Source: Mucor racemosus (Eukaryota; Mucoromycota; Mucoromycetes; Mucorales; Mucoraceae). From it: a stretch of DNA of 64,000 bases. The notes under the pieces are model-generated. The model was given only the letters and a program-made list of their open reading frames with translations, ran no database searches and was not told where the DNA came from. Made by a program: the position numbers and the translations under genes. Location: contig JAPEHQ010000008.1 of assembly GCA_027405735.1 (NCBI GenBank), positions 744,001 to 808,000 of the forward strand, in the 5' to 3' direction. Shown here piece by piece: positions 35,550 to 45,868 of this stretch (position 1 is the first letter of the stretch; each line of letters opens with the position of its first letter).

Positions 35550-36065
35550 TACTAGATTAATAAAGGCAAAGAAAAGAGGGTCTGCTAAGTTCAGGAAAGT
35601 CTCATTAAATGTTTTCCTTACGTGAAAATCATGTGATACAGGTACCGTTGTTCAAATACAACTCCAATAATGCTTTGCATAAAAATGATTATAAATACCA
35701 ATTTTTACGATTTTTATTCAGCTATAGAGAGGGATAATATGGCATATCCTCATAAAATCTGATTTAAATACAACTTTTCTTAAGGATCTCAGCTGTAGAT
35801 TGTAATATATTTATGGACCCTTTGACCACATCAACATCGAAATATGATTTATTCATAAAAGGTCAAACTATGCTGTACCTAACATTAGAAATGTTCTCCG
35901 GATACTTTTTGTGGGGAGTAGTATAACAAACATAAATGAAGTAAAAACAAAGATCCACATTAAAATTATTTTGTTTGTTGAAACATTTACCAAAAATATG
36001 GAGAAAAAAGCCTTTATGGAATAAACTTTGAAGGGTCGGTTGATACTGGAATTTGACAGAATAGC
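35550..36065. other. divergent intergenic region
   Basis: 516 bp between the RraA-like gene (minus) and the next plus-strand gene; presumably carries both promoters. No further feature recognised. Confidence 0.55.
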
Positions 36066-37958
36066 ATGGCAGCTTGCTCAAAATCAATTAGATGTGCTCT
36101 TTTATCTCGTTTCAAAATGTTTTATCCAAATCAATCTGTTGAAAAACCACTTCCCAAGCCATTGCCTAAAGCGCCATTGGACAAGAAGAATAATGAAACC
36201 AACAAGGCACTGAATTCGTTACTGAGTTTACCAATTCAACGATTTTATAATGTAATCGAAAAGGACCATGAGAGTAGACGCATTTCCATCAACATGAGTG
36301 GAGAGGGTATTGAAGAAAAGGAAGAAACATCTCAACGTCCCAAGGCAAATACTATAGACATATTGATGCATCACAGTATTCAGAAGGCTACTTGGGCAGA
36401 GGATCCGTTAAGATTATGTCTTATTGAAGCTGAAAGCATCCCTCTCATTGACCAACTAGAGGAATTAGACCAAGAAAAGCTTCAATTCCAGTCAATTCTA
36501 CCTTTCAATCAAGAAGAAACGCTACCATATACGTTTAACCCAAAATCAAGGTTTCTGTATGAACAACTCTTGTCGCAACTCTATATTGTAATGGGTCATA
36601 ATCAATGGATCAAGCAATACAGTCCACAAATGGATGATGAGGATGATGAAGAAGCTTTCGACAAAGAGTATCTTGATCTCGCTTTTGAATTACCTTTTGC
36701 TACTGCTGCTTTAATTCCACCCTCACCACCACCAAAGGAAATATCATCAACACCAGCATGTCCTCCACCTATCATTTTGCCTATTGAGGCATATAGCGAC
36801 ATTCATGAATGGGACAATCAAAATCCTGTACAGCCATGGCTTTATACACGTGAAGAAGAATCTTATTATGATCAATCACTCATGACATCTTCACCCCGTG
36901 CATCTACCAGTGTATTTTGTTTCGAGGATGATGAGCAACAGCAACAACAAGAAGTGGCCGAAGAATCATGGGAAGCTATATTTCATCCTCTCAGTACATT
37001 CAAGCATAATAAAGGCGAGCTTGAGTATTATGCTTGGAATTCTATCAATTTGCCTGTTGCTGCAGCACTCGTAGCTCAACGTGTAACTAATCCAACATCG
37101 CATACAATAGACGACATGTCAGCAACATCAGCTCATACAGCAACAGTAACGGTAGAAGCAACTATTCCTCAAATTATGCCTACACCTCCCTTAAAACCAT
37201 CGCCTATTTTAACTATTGCATCAGCAGAGGATGAGCATGAATTAGAAAAAGACAGTAGTGAAATCACCTTGGTCAACGCTCATCATGAATACTCGTCTTG
37301 TGAAAAGCTAGTAGAAGAAGGTTATTATTACGACATGCTTCAAAAAATTCGTGGCAGTAATGCCTCATCATTAGATGAAAACCGCTCAACATTGCAATCA
37401 ACTGATATTTCTATTATGAGTAAAGATGAAAGCCAACAAATAAACAAAAATAATGCTCAAAAATCATTCAGAAATGCATTGTTGCTAGGAGGATTTAATC
37501 GCAACAAATCAACTACTAATACTAATACAAATAATACTAATACTAATACTACTGCTGCTACTACTGCTATTACTACTACTACTGCTACTACTGCTACTAC
37601 TACTACAGCAACAGCTCATAATGATTATATGATAGATGATGAAAAGCTTAATAATATAGCTGATCCAGAGACTCTTTTAATGGAAAAACCTTACTACTGG
37701 ACAGAAAAAAGACTATTTTGGTGTGGATTTGTGTGTCCCTTATTGTGGTATTATGGCAGTGTTAATATGAAAGCATCCAGTAATAGTCGATTACTTGATC
37801 CAAGCGATTTACGTTGGCAAAAGAGATGTCGTCTTGCTGCTTTATATTTCTCAGTTGCATTATCTGTGGTTATTCTAGTTATTTCTGTTAAAGCTGCTGG
37901 AAGTGCAGGCGTTAGACAAACCCAAACAGATACAATTAGAGCAGTGATTGCTGATTAG
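36066..37958 (+). CDS. hypothetical protein with C-terminal membrane segment
   Basis: Single-exon frame of 630 residues from ATG at 36066. Most of it is low-complexity and acidic, with poly-Gln and a long Asn/Thr repeat (about residues 478-518, encoded by AAT/ACT triplets). Two hydrophobic stretches lie near the C-terminus: FWCGFVCPLLWYYGSV at about 555-570 and LAALYFSVALSVVILVISV at about 595-613, separated by RLLDPSDLRWQKRCR. The pattern of an F-x-GF-x-CP-x-LW-x-x-GS box, a basic RW-x-K-R segment and a terminal membrane helix recurs in uncharacterised fungal proteins, as I recall; no function is known to me. Likely anchored by its tail with the bulk in the cytosol. Convergent with FCF2. Confidence 0.72.
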   Translation: MAACSKSIRCALLSRFKMFYPNQSVEKPLPKPLPKAPLDKKNNETNKALNSLLSLPIQRFYNVIEKDHESRRISINMSGEGIEEKEETSQRPKANTIDILMHHSIQKATWAEDPLRLCLIEAESIPLIDQLEELDQEKLQFQSILPFNQEETLPYTFNPKSRFLYEQLLSQLYIVMGHNQWIKQYSPQMDDEDDEEAFDKEYLDLAFELPFATAALIPPSPPPKEISSTPACPPPIILPIEAYSDIHEWDNQNPVQPWLYTREEESYYDQSLMTSSPRASTSVFCFEDDEQQQQQEVAEESWEAIFHPLSTFKHNKGELEYYAWNSINLPVAAALVAQRVTNPTSHTIDDMSATSAHTATVTVEATIPQIMPTPPLKPSPILTIASAEDEHELEKDSSEITLVNAHHEYSSCEKLVEEGYYYDMLQKIRGSNASSLDENRSTLQSTDISIMSKDESQQINKNNAQKSFRNALLLGGFNRNKSTTNTNTNNTNTNTTAATTAITTTTATTATTTTATAHNDYMIDDEKLNNIADPETLLMEKPYYWTEKRLFWCGFVCPLLWYYGSVNMKASSNSRLLDPSDLRWQKRCRLAALYFSVALSVVILVISVKAAGSAGVRQTQTDTIRAVIAD

Positions 37959-38094
37959 AAATTAAATAATAAATCTTGATTCATTTTATTTTTTTATACA
38001 TAAAAAGGTCTATTAATTGTTTGCATGCGAAAAGAGAGAGAGTGGTGGTATTATGTAATTATATGATTGTAAAAAAAGAAATCGCTAAAATAGC
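37959..38094. terminator. convergent 3' ends (polyadenylation region)
   Basis: 136 bp between convergent stop codons at 37958 and 38095. AAATAAATAAT-type signals follow the plus-strand gene (37960-37975); A/T runs serve the minus-strand gene. Confidence 0.4.
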
Positions 38095-39103
38095 TTATTT
38101 GGCCCACTGTCTTTGAGCCTTAAGTTTTTTGTAATGTTTCTTTCCTCCACTGTTTGTTCTTTCTTGTACTTCGGTATGCTTACGTTTGTAATATTGTTTC
38201 AAATCGTCACTTGCCATTAATTCATCCACAATAGTTTGTTTACGATCCTTCTTATTAATACGAGCAGAGAAGAATTCGGTTGGGCTTTCAATGATTGTAC
38301 CGATTTGAAAGTATTTGGGATCTGGGCGTTTGCCCATCTTTTTATAATGTCTCTTACGATCCAAAATATGACGCATTTTAAGTACTTGTAAATCTCGTTT
38401 TACTTCATCTGTCATTTCAGTCTTTGGCATGTCAAACCATGCTTTGCCTGTGGTTTTTTCTCTTTCCTAAATGTAGAAAAATTATCAGTGAAAAGTGTCA
38501 ATTTTAAGATTTAAAAAGACTCACAGCTTGACGCTCCTTTTTGTTGAGTTGCTTTTCATCTCTGTTGGGCTTTAAAACAACTGTTGCTTTTGAGGATGCC
38601 TTTTCTCCATCATCGACTAATGCAACAGCATCAGGGATCAATTTTGCTCGGCCAGCAACATGCTTGAAATATAACTCTTTCTCAACAGAAATACCAGAAT
38701 TCATTTTAGAGAGTTTAGTATTAATTTTATCTGAGCTATCGTTTTCTAATTGAATGCTAGCGGTTTGTGATGTAAGTGCTTCTTGAGCTTTAGCTAAAAG
38801 AGCATCTAAATCTTCATCATCATCATCATCATCGTCATCGGAACTATCGGTAGAATCTTCTTCGCTGGAGTCGTCATCTTCCTCTTCACTAGAATCATCC
38901 GCCTCTTCCTCATTTGAAACTTCTTCCGCCTTATCCGCCTTCCCCTCCTTTTGTGATTTCTTTATTTCTTCAATTGTGGGAACATCATTTTTATCAGAAG
39001 CAAGTTCATCAGTCTCAAATTTGGCTAAAGCATCCAAATCAATTTTTTGATGAATTTTCTTTTCAATTTCTCTTCTATGAGCACGAGTAAATCTGCTTGT
39101 CAT
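38095..39103 (-). CDS. FCF2: rRNA-processing protein Fcf2
   Basis: Nucleolar protein needed for early 18S rRNA processing in yeast; the animal relative is DNTTIP2. Exon 1 39103-38525, intron with GTGAGT donor, exon 2 38466-38095; 316 residues. The N-terminal half is charged with a long Glu/Asp/Ser tract (about residues 60-100), common in nucleolar factors. The C-terminal Fcf2 domain is complete: GKAWFDMPKTEMTDEVKRDLQVLKMR, HYKKMGKRPDPKYFQIGTII and SPTEFFSARINKKDRKQTIVDEL, followed by a Lys-rich tail. Length and domain order agree with the family. No defect seen. Confidence 0.92.
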
Positions 39104-40154
39104 TTCGTATATGTTATTATAATAGGTTAAAAGTGGCTTTCCAATCTCAAACTATGGAAAAAAAACTGCTTTACATTTTGCAAAAATTTTAGCAGTCGGT
39201 TGTACCGTCACGAGAGATAACCCTTATAAAAAGGTGGAATCAACTGAAAAATTTTCCTCTTTTTTCTTCAAGGCACTTTCGAAGCTTTTTGTGAAATCTT
39301 CACATGTCTCAGGAAGTCAAAAAGGAGCCAAGATCTATATTATTATTATAATTTAAAATGAAAAATTGGTGATAAATGGGGGGGGGGGACAAAAATGCTA
39401 GATGTAAATGTTCTGAAATCAAAATGTATTACGTTAGAAGAGGGAATAAACCATGTTCAATTTGTACCATAGCTTTAAAAAGTTGCATAAATAATACTTT
39501 GTAGATTTATTCTATCTTGTTTGTTATTCTAAATGTTTGATTCGTGTACTAGATGTAAATGCAATATTGCAGGTAAATCGGGGCGATCGTTTGCTTTATT
39601 AGTCAAATTTGTGTATCTATTCACCTTATCTTCATCCTAAATCCCCATCATACCACCTTATCAAATATTCAAGCATTACTTTTACAAAGTTATATGTATG
39701 CAATTACAATCGATAATAGCATTAATAAGACGCAATTTGATAGAAATTATAAAATAGAACTTCCCTCAAAAAGCTTCACAAATGTTAAATGCATGTTTAC
39801 ATGTTTACATAATGCAACACTTACTAAATCCAGACTTCAAATTCTTATGGTAATTGTTATTAATCATGACCCTCACTATATTACTCGAAAATCATAATAT
39901 TCATAGGAAATCTCATAATATTGATGATTTGCATAATCCTGTTTTTTCCATCAAAAATTAAGATTTCTTAAAAACGCCAGATGCACTAAATGGATGCTGA
40001 TGAGCAATATACTATGATACTTGAAATAAATTTCTATCTAATAAATTTGTGTTACTTTTATGCTATATATACCGTACTTACGTGGAAATTATTTTGTATC
40101 TCACGAAAATCTGAAAACAGGTCTAAAAAGATAGATCCAACTTTTCATCCCTTC
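39104..40154. other. intergenic; possible promoter and start-codon remnant
   Basis: A TATA-like CTTATAAAAAGG (39222-39233) and a pyrimidine-rich stretch precede an ATG at 39305 that reads MSQEVKKEPRS before a stop 16 codons on; it could be a gene start whose remainder has been lost. A run of ten G occurs at about 39379-39388. Nothing else recognised. Confidence 0.35.
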
Positions 40155-41406
40155 CCAACTTTTTTTTTCACTAAATAACACCAGGATAAAATTATATGCC
40201 AATGTACCTGAGATGTTCAGCTTTAATTCAAAAACAAGTATCCGGAAATATCCTATTTTTTGCAGTTGGAATTAATTTTTCAGTGCTAAGGTTTCAGATT
40301 TTTTACGCGTATTTCACTGCTAAAGAATTGAAAACTTTGAGGCTTCATATCTCTAGAAATAATTAAGCTATACTAACACTTTCCAATAATGAAATTTACT
40401 TGTTTTAAAGTGCTCTATAACATATATCAATATAAAAAAATTCTGGGCACTTTTATTTTTTTCATTTTTTTTGACATTTCTATAGTAGGTTTCAAAATAT
40501 TGGTTAAATTGAGCAGCATTTTTTTTGCATTTATTTTATCAAGCTCGTTCGGCTCTCTCAGACCCAATTTAGAATTTTTTAAAATATTGATTTTTCGTGG
40601 AGATACACTCAAAAATGTGTACAAAAAGGTACCTCCATTTCTGGCGCCCATTTTCCCCTTGTATACCCTCATCCCAAATTCTGAAACAGAAAAAAAATTG
40701 GACAAAAATGGTGTTTTCTCTATGAATAATGCAGCTAGAAAATTTTGCAATAGCTCGATCGATAGATAATTTGTTTGCGCATCATTTGAGTTTATTATAT
40801 TTTAAATATGCTTATAAAAAATGTTCTGTATCTTCAAAAAACTCCCAAAATTTCAGTTGCATTTTGTGCAGAATTTTATATGAAACGTTTTTTTAAATTT
40901 TATATCAGTGGATGCAGAATTTAAAACTGTACAAAAACCATTTAATACGCTAGGTCTACTTACTTTGCAGTTCATGAGCATTTAAGCAATTTTGTTTTTT
41001 GAATCATTTTTCGTCCATTTTTTGAAATAAATTTTGGAAGCCCGTTATGATAGGTTTCAAGCTGTGATAAAAACTATTATTTTGATTATTTCGACAAAAA
41101 ATCAATATTTTTCGCTAAAACAAAAAATGCAGAATAGCAATCAATTAAACCTACCTTGTGAATACAGAAATTAAGCCCTGGATGATGAGTTTTAAGTTTT
41201 ACAAAATAATAAACTAATATTTACAACTGCAGTCCACAAGAAAAAAAATCCTATCCTTGTGAATATTGATCCAATTAATCTCAAATTATGCAGAATGGTA
41301 GATTTGAATATATGCAGCATAAAAATTTATATTTCTACTTTCACAAATTACTGTGAATTGAGAAAACCATCAGCAAAACATGATATTTCTGCCCATTAAG
41401 ACTACC
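40155..41406. repeat. R1 repeat, copy C (left-truncated)
   Basis: Begins within R1 at CACTAAATAACACCAGGATAA and continues through the core to the right end, which has the same shorter 3' version as copy A (TAAGCCCTGGATGATGAGTTTTAAG, ACAACTGCAG). It joins LTR2 at 41406/41407 exactly as copy A does. The conserved minus-strand frame is open at 40750-40427. Confidence 0.72.
40427..40750 (-). other. conserved R1 antisense frame, copy C (107 codons)
   Basis: Reads LAALFIEKTPFLSNFFSVSE, FGMRVYKGKMGARNGGTFLY, SVSPRKINILKNSKLGLREP, LLNLTNILKPTIEMSKKMK. It has an N-terminal extension shared with copy E. No domain recognised. Confidence 0.35.
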
Positions 41407-42426
41407 TATTGTGTCTTATATTTTCCTGTTTGATAAATAATACTTAAAAAAGAATATAATAATTAAAAGAAAATGAGTAATGAATTAGTTCTTCAACTGT
41501 ATAATAAAAGCAAAATAATATCGTTTATTTATATATTAAAAGTATAGTCTTTTACTGTATATTAATTTGACATTGAGATCCTGAGATGATGTAATTTAAG
41601 GCACTATTTGTGGAATATGTACACATTTATCCACTATATTGATCTCCATTTCATCTGATTCTCAATTAAAGTACAGCTGACATGAATAGACATTACACTA
41701 CTAAATGATATATGCTGATTCATACTAATATAAATTTTCTACCAAGCTTCTATCCTAGCAACTTATAGTTAAAGACCAATCAACATAATGTGGATTTAAT
41801 CACACCATTATGATCAAGGACCCATGAACTCTATGAATACACCGGTTGGTTACTATCAAGATTTATGTCTGACAAGGGATATTATTGGCTATTTATGGAC
41901 CTAGGAATGCTTACCTAATCTCTCTGATGAAAACTATATAAAGAGGACATTTATTTATTACAAAAGTCCTCAAGTAGAATTTAGCTTGATAATAAAACCC
42001 TAATGTTATCTAGTCGAATTCCTATTGTTTTTCTATACTTTTTTCCGTGAATAGCTTTGTCTGTTCCACACTATTGAACCATTAAATCTACTGTTTGATA
42101 GTAATGTATGGATTGAAATGGATCAATCATAATTTAACTGTTCTTGCATGGCTTGTGATTTGCCTTGTTTCAATTCTGTACTGAATGTGCTTGGATGTTG
42201 ATTTGATAGCTACTTGATTGATTAACCGCTGGGATGAAATAATATGGTGTCATAATTGAGGTCCAAGCGTTCTTGGTAATTACTGGATTAAACTTCTTAG
42301 TACGCTAGGAGTTTCTTATATCCGATATCAAGACTTTGTACTTCAATTCATGTCGTAGTCAATAGATTGTAAGATGTATTGATACTGTAGAAGGTGATAA
42401 CATATGGTACTTGGTGGCATGCAACA
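41407..42426 (+). mobile_element. LTR2 copy interrupted by another solo LTR
   Basis: TGTGTCTTATATTTTC to GGTGGCATGCAACA, with the LTR3 insertion at 41609-42070. No matching 5-bp duplication flanks it (left CCTAT, right CAATA), which suggests rearrangement, or that it was once the end of a longer element joined to R1. Confidence 0.7.
41609..42070 (+). mobile_element. solo LTR, family LTR3 (462 bp), nested in LTR2
   Basis: TGTGGAATATG..CTGTTCCACA (6-7 bp inverted ends), flanked by CTATT at 41604-41608 and 42071-42075; the uninterrupted LTR2 at about 4900 reads GGCACTATTGAACC. It contains a TATA box (CTATATAAAGAGG, about 41936) and AATAAAACCC as a likely polyadenylation signal. A second copy, inverted, is at 63538-64000. 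Confidence 0.9.
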
Positions 42427-42899
42427 CAATAAATCACAATTAATATTAGATAGGGTAGAAATATAGACTTATTGTACACTATCCATATTTTGAAAAAGAA
42501 GGATTACTTAAACTGTATCTTTTTCAAATCTTTTTTTATTTTACATTTTACTACAATGAGTACTGTACAATTTTGCTGCAATTAATAATGTTCGATTTAA
42601 TTTCTACTTGATGAACACCAAAATTAGAATACACATACAGAGAGTAGGCCTACAATACAGTGTATAATATTAAAGTATTGTATGCAAAGCGTTGTTGTTT
42701 TGTACAGCTAGTAAGATCTTGTTATTCTCCTTGCAAAATAAGATATTCATACAGAGATTCAATCTCAAGAATGGGATCAATAATATCAGAGTATACAGAG
42801 AAAAGAAGACAACAATTGGCAGTCTTTTGAAAGCTGCGCGTATAAAGGTAAAACGAAAAAAAAGCGAGGGGATGATTAGCTGTGCTTCTAGCACGGCAA

Positions 42900-43010
42900 A
42901 CACAAGTCTTTAACAAATCTGCCTACACGAGTTTCGAACCGACAACCTCTCTGCTTGAACTAGCTGTAAAGCGCATAATAAGTCTATCAACTAGGACAAA
43001 CATTCCCTCT
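42900..43010 (-). other. tRNA-like segment inside R1 copy D
   Basis: Minus strand: A-box-like GTCCTAGTTGATAGAC, an anticodon-arm-like TGCGCTTTACAGC, and B-box GGTTCGAAACTC. Arms pair poorly, so it is a relic or a pol III promoter, not a functional tRNA. Confidence 0.45.
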
Positions 43011-43231
43011 ATATTTGCTTTTTTTACTTGCCGTCCTTCTAATTATCTCTTATTTCGTTTTTCTTGATTTGTGCAATATTGAGTAATTTGACCATATTTT
43101 GTTCTTTTGAATATAATACCGCTATTTGTTGGGTATCAGCAGCAATTTGGTTTACAGATAAATCTTTATTCCTGATCGAAAAATTAAGAAAAATCTGTTA
43201 TTTTTGCCCTATATCATGTAATTATGCTAGG

Positions 43232-43588
43232 TGATTTATCTAAATATGTTTAGGTTAAATAAAAATTAGAAATTTAATCAAGTAAAGAGATATCGTTTAT
43301 TGGAATGAAATTAATAGGGTTTATACAGTATACTATTTGATTTGGGGAATTAATGGTGTGGTAAGGTAGTTTAGATGTTATTTAATAGTAATGTGTCATG
43401 TTGATATATCATGTTGGAATATCGCACTGGCGTATTATGCTTTTGTACCATGCTTCTATACCATGCTTCTATACCATGCTTTTAGGAGCATCGTATAATT
43501 AATATTTAATTAAGGAACTTCCGGTTCCGGATCTGTTATTGTTTACTTTTTTGGATTTGACATGATCCGGTTTAAGAATGATACATCA
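43232..43588 (-). mobile_element. solo LTR of the Ty3 family (357 bp)
   Basis: Same family as the LTRs at 7856-9847 and 21931-22281, diverged by several substitutions and small indels, so older. Flanked by CTAGG (43227-43231, 43589-43593); the empty site is in R1 copy B near 27460. Confidence 0.93.
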
Positions 43589-44723
43589 CTAGGTACAATA
43601 ATGCAAAAGCTGACTTTATTTCAGTAGAAAGTGTAACTGAAGTTTCCAGTGAGTATATAATCAATAGATGCAAAATAGCGTTACATATATTTACAGAAAT
43701 GTAGTAGTAGATAAAGCGTGTACACTGTATATATGCTACTATATAATAACAAAATTTTTATAATCTATAAAGGTTACGGTCATCAATGTTAAAAATACCA
43801 GATCTCGTCCGATATCCACAGAAAAATAATATCTGCTAATACAGTATATATAATAAAAATTGATTTTTGAGTTTCTCTAAATAGAAGAAGCTAAACAATC
43901 ACACTGTGTGATATTTGTGTAATTATTTTTTTTACTGATTAATCAATAAAAAATGACAATTTATTTTGTTCGTTCTGTCATTCACAACCTATTTTGACTT
44001 GCTGTAATGCACGAAGAAACTACGCTCGATAAGTTAAAATGAATTTTAATATTAAATTTGGATTTTCAAAAAAAAAAAATTATAGTTTTCAATCTTCAAC
44101 ATCGAAGCGTGCTCTCTTTTCTATAACTAACATCATATTAAACATTTTTAGGATATACTTTAGACACTACTAAACAGACACAAATTAGTCGCATTATATT
44201 AGCTATTCCTGAATTCATTTTATATCTCATGAAAGGTTCAAAAACGCGTAGAATCCACTGCTTTTTTCTTGAAAACTGGGTTTCACTTTTCATCGCTGCC
44301 ATACTTTTTTTTTCACTAAATAATACCAAGATAAAATTATATGCCAATGTACCTGAGATGTTCAGCTTTAATCCAAAAACAAGTATCCAAAAATATCCTA
44401 TATTTTGCAGTTGGTATTAATTTTTCAGTGCTAAGGTTTCAGATTTTTACGCGTATTTCACTGCTAAAGGATTGAAAACTTTGATGCTTCATATCTCTAG
44501 AAATAATTAAGCTATACTAAAACTTTCTAATAATAAAATTTACTTGTTTTGAAGTGCTCTGTAACATATTTTAATATAAAAAATTTCCGAGCGCTTTTAT
44601 TTTTTTTCATTTTTTCGACATCTTTGTCGTAAATTTCGAAAAATTCGTTATATTGAGTAGTATTTTTTTAAAAATCCATGTCATAGAGCTCGCTGAACTC
44701 TCTCAAATTCAATTTAGTTCTTT

Positions 44724-44981
44724 TTAAAATATTAATTTTTCGTGGATATATCCTCGAAAATGTGTGCAAAGAGATGCCTTTGTTTCTAGCATCAATTTTT
44801 CCTTGTATACCCACATCCCAAATTCTGAATTTGAAAAAAATTTAAACAAAAATCTCGCTTTCTCTACGAAAAATGCAGATAGAAGGCTCATCAATAGCTC
44901 GTTCGATAGATAATTTTGCTGTGCATTATTTCCATTACTTATATTTAAAATATTACTATGAAAAGTTATGTGTATCTTCAA
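44724..44981 (-). other. R1 antisense frame, copy D (frameshifted)
   Basis: Begins MKIHITFHSNILNISNGNNA like copy E, keeps FSNSEFGMWVYKEKL, then leaves the conserved frame and stops early. Shows that at least this copy could not make the putative product. Confidence 0.4.
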
Positions 44982-45868
44982 AAAACTTTCACAATTGCAG
45001 TCTCATTTTACGCAAAATTTGATGTGAAACATTTACTTAAAATTTATGCAAGTAGATGCAGAATTCAAAACTGTACGAAAAACATTTAAAATGCTAGGTT
45101 TGTTTACTTTGTAGTTCATGAGCTATTAAACAATTTTGGTTCTTGAATCATTTTCTGATCGACTTTACAACAACAGATCGATTTTCGAACTCAGTTATCA
45201 TAGATTTTTAAACTTTAGTGTGAGCTACTATTTTGATTATCTCGACGAAAAATTAATATTTTTCGCTCAAATAAAAAATGTAGCGTAGTTTTGAGCTGGA
45301 TCTATTTTGTGAATACAAAAAATTAATGCCATAATTTTGGTGTTCAATTTTTACAATCAATTTTAGGTCAATTTTGGTCAATGTTAAGCCAGTGCACCTA
45401 TATTCTGATATTAGCTCTTCTATTTCCGGTCAGATATCAATGGCCTATAGAGGGAAGGAATATCATCTCTGAATATTTGACGTAATTAAACTCAGTATTG
45501 GACGAAAAAATTCGAAGTATATCTCAAACCATCTGAAACTTACTTTTTGCAACCTTAAAAAATCGATAACAGAAGCCTTATCTCAGCGAATTTCAATCCT
45601 AATAATTTCCAACCTTACATAATAAGAGCATAAGAGTATATAGATAGACGCCTTGGGCACGATGATCTTAAAGGGTGATTTTCATAACCTACTGTGTGTT
45701 GAGAAAATCATGGCTAAAGTGCACCGCCTATAGGCTATAGCTTATTGCGTAGTGCAGTAAAATGTAGAATAAAAGCTTTGAAAAAAGATACAGTTTAAAT
45801 CCTTCTTTATTCAAAAAATGGATAGTGTGCAATAGGTCTATATTTCTACTCTATTTATATTAGTTGTG

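Larger units (their letters stand above)
42435..45868. repeat. R1 repeat, copy D, with terminal inverted repeats
   Basis: The most complete copy. Its two ends are inverted repeats of about 120 bp: 42435-42560 (CACAATTAATATTAGATAGG...) and 45745-45868 read inward (CACAACTAATATAAATAGAG...), sharing GTAGAAATATAGAC, CACTATCCAT, AAACTGTATCTTTTT and TACATTTTACT. Inside are the tRNA-like segment, a solo Ty3 LTR (43232-43588) and the R1 core. The conserved frame is disrupted here. No target duplication could be seen next to the inverted repeats. Confidence 0.65.
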
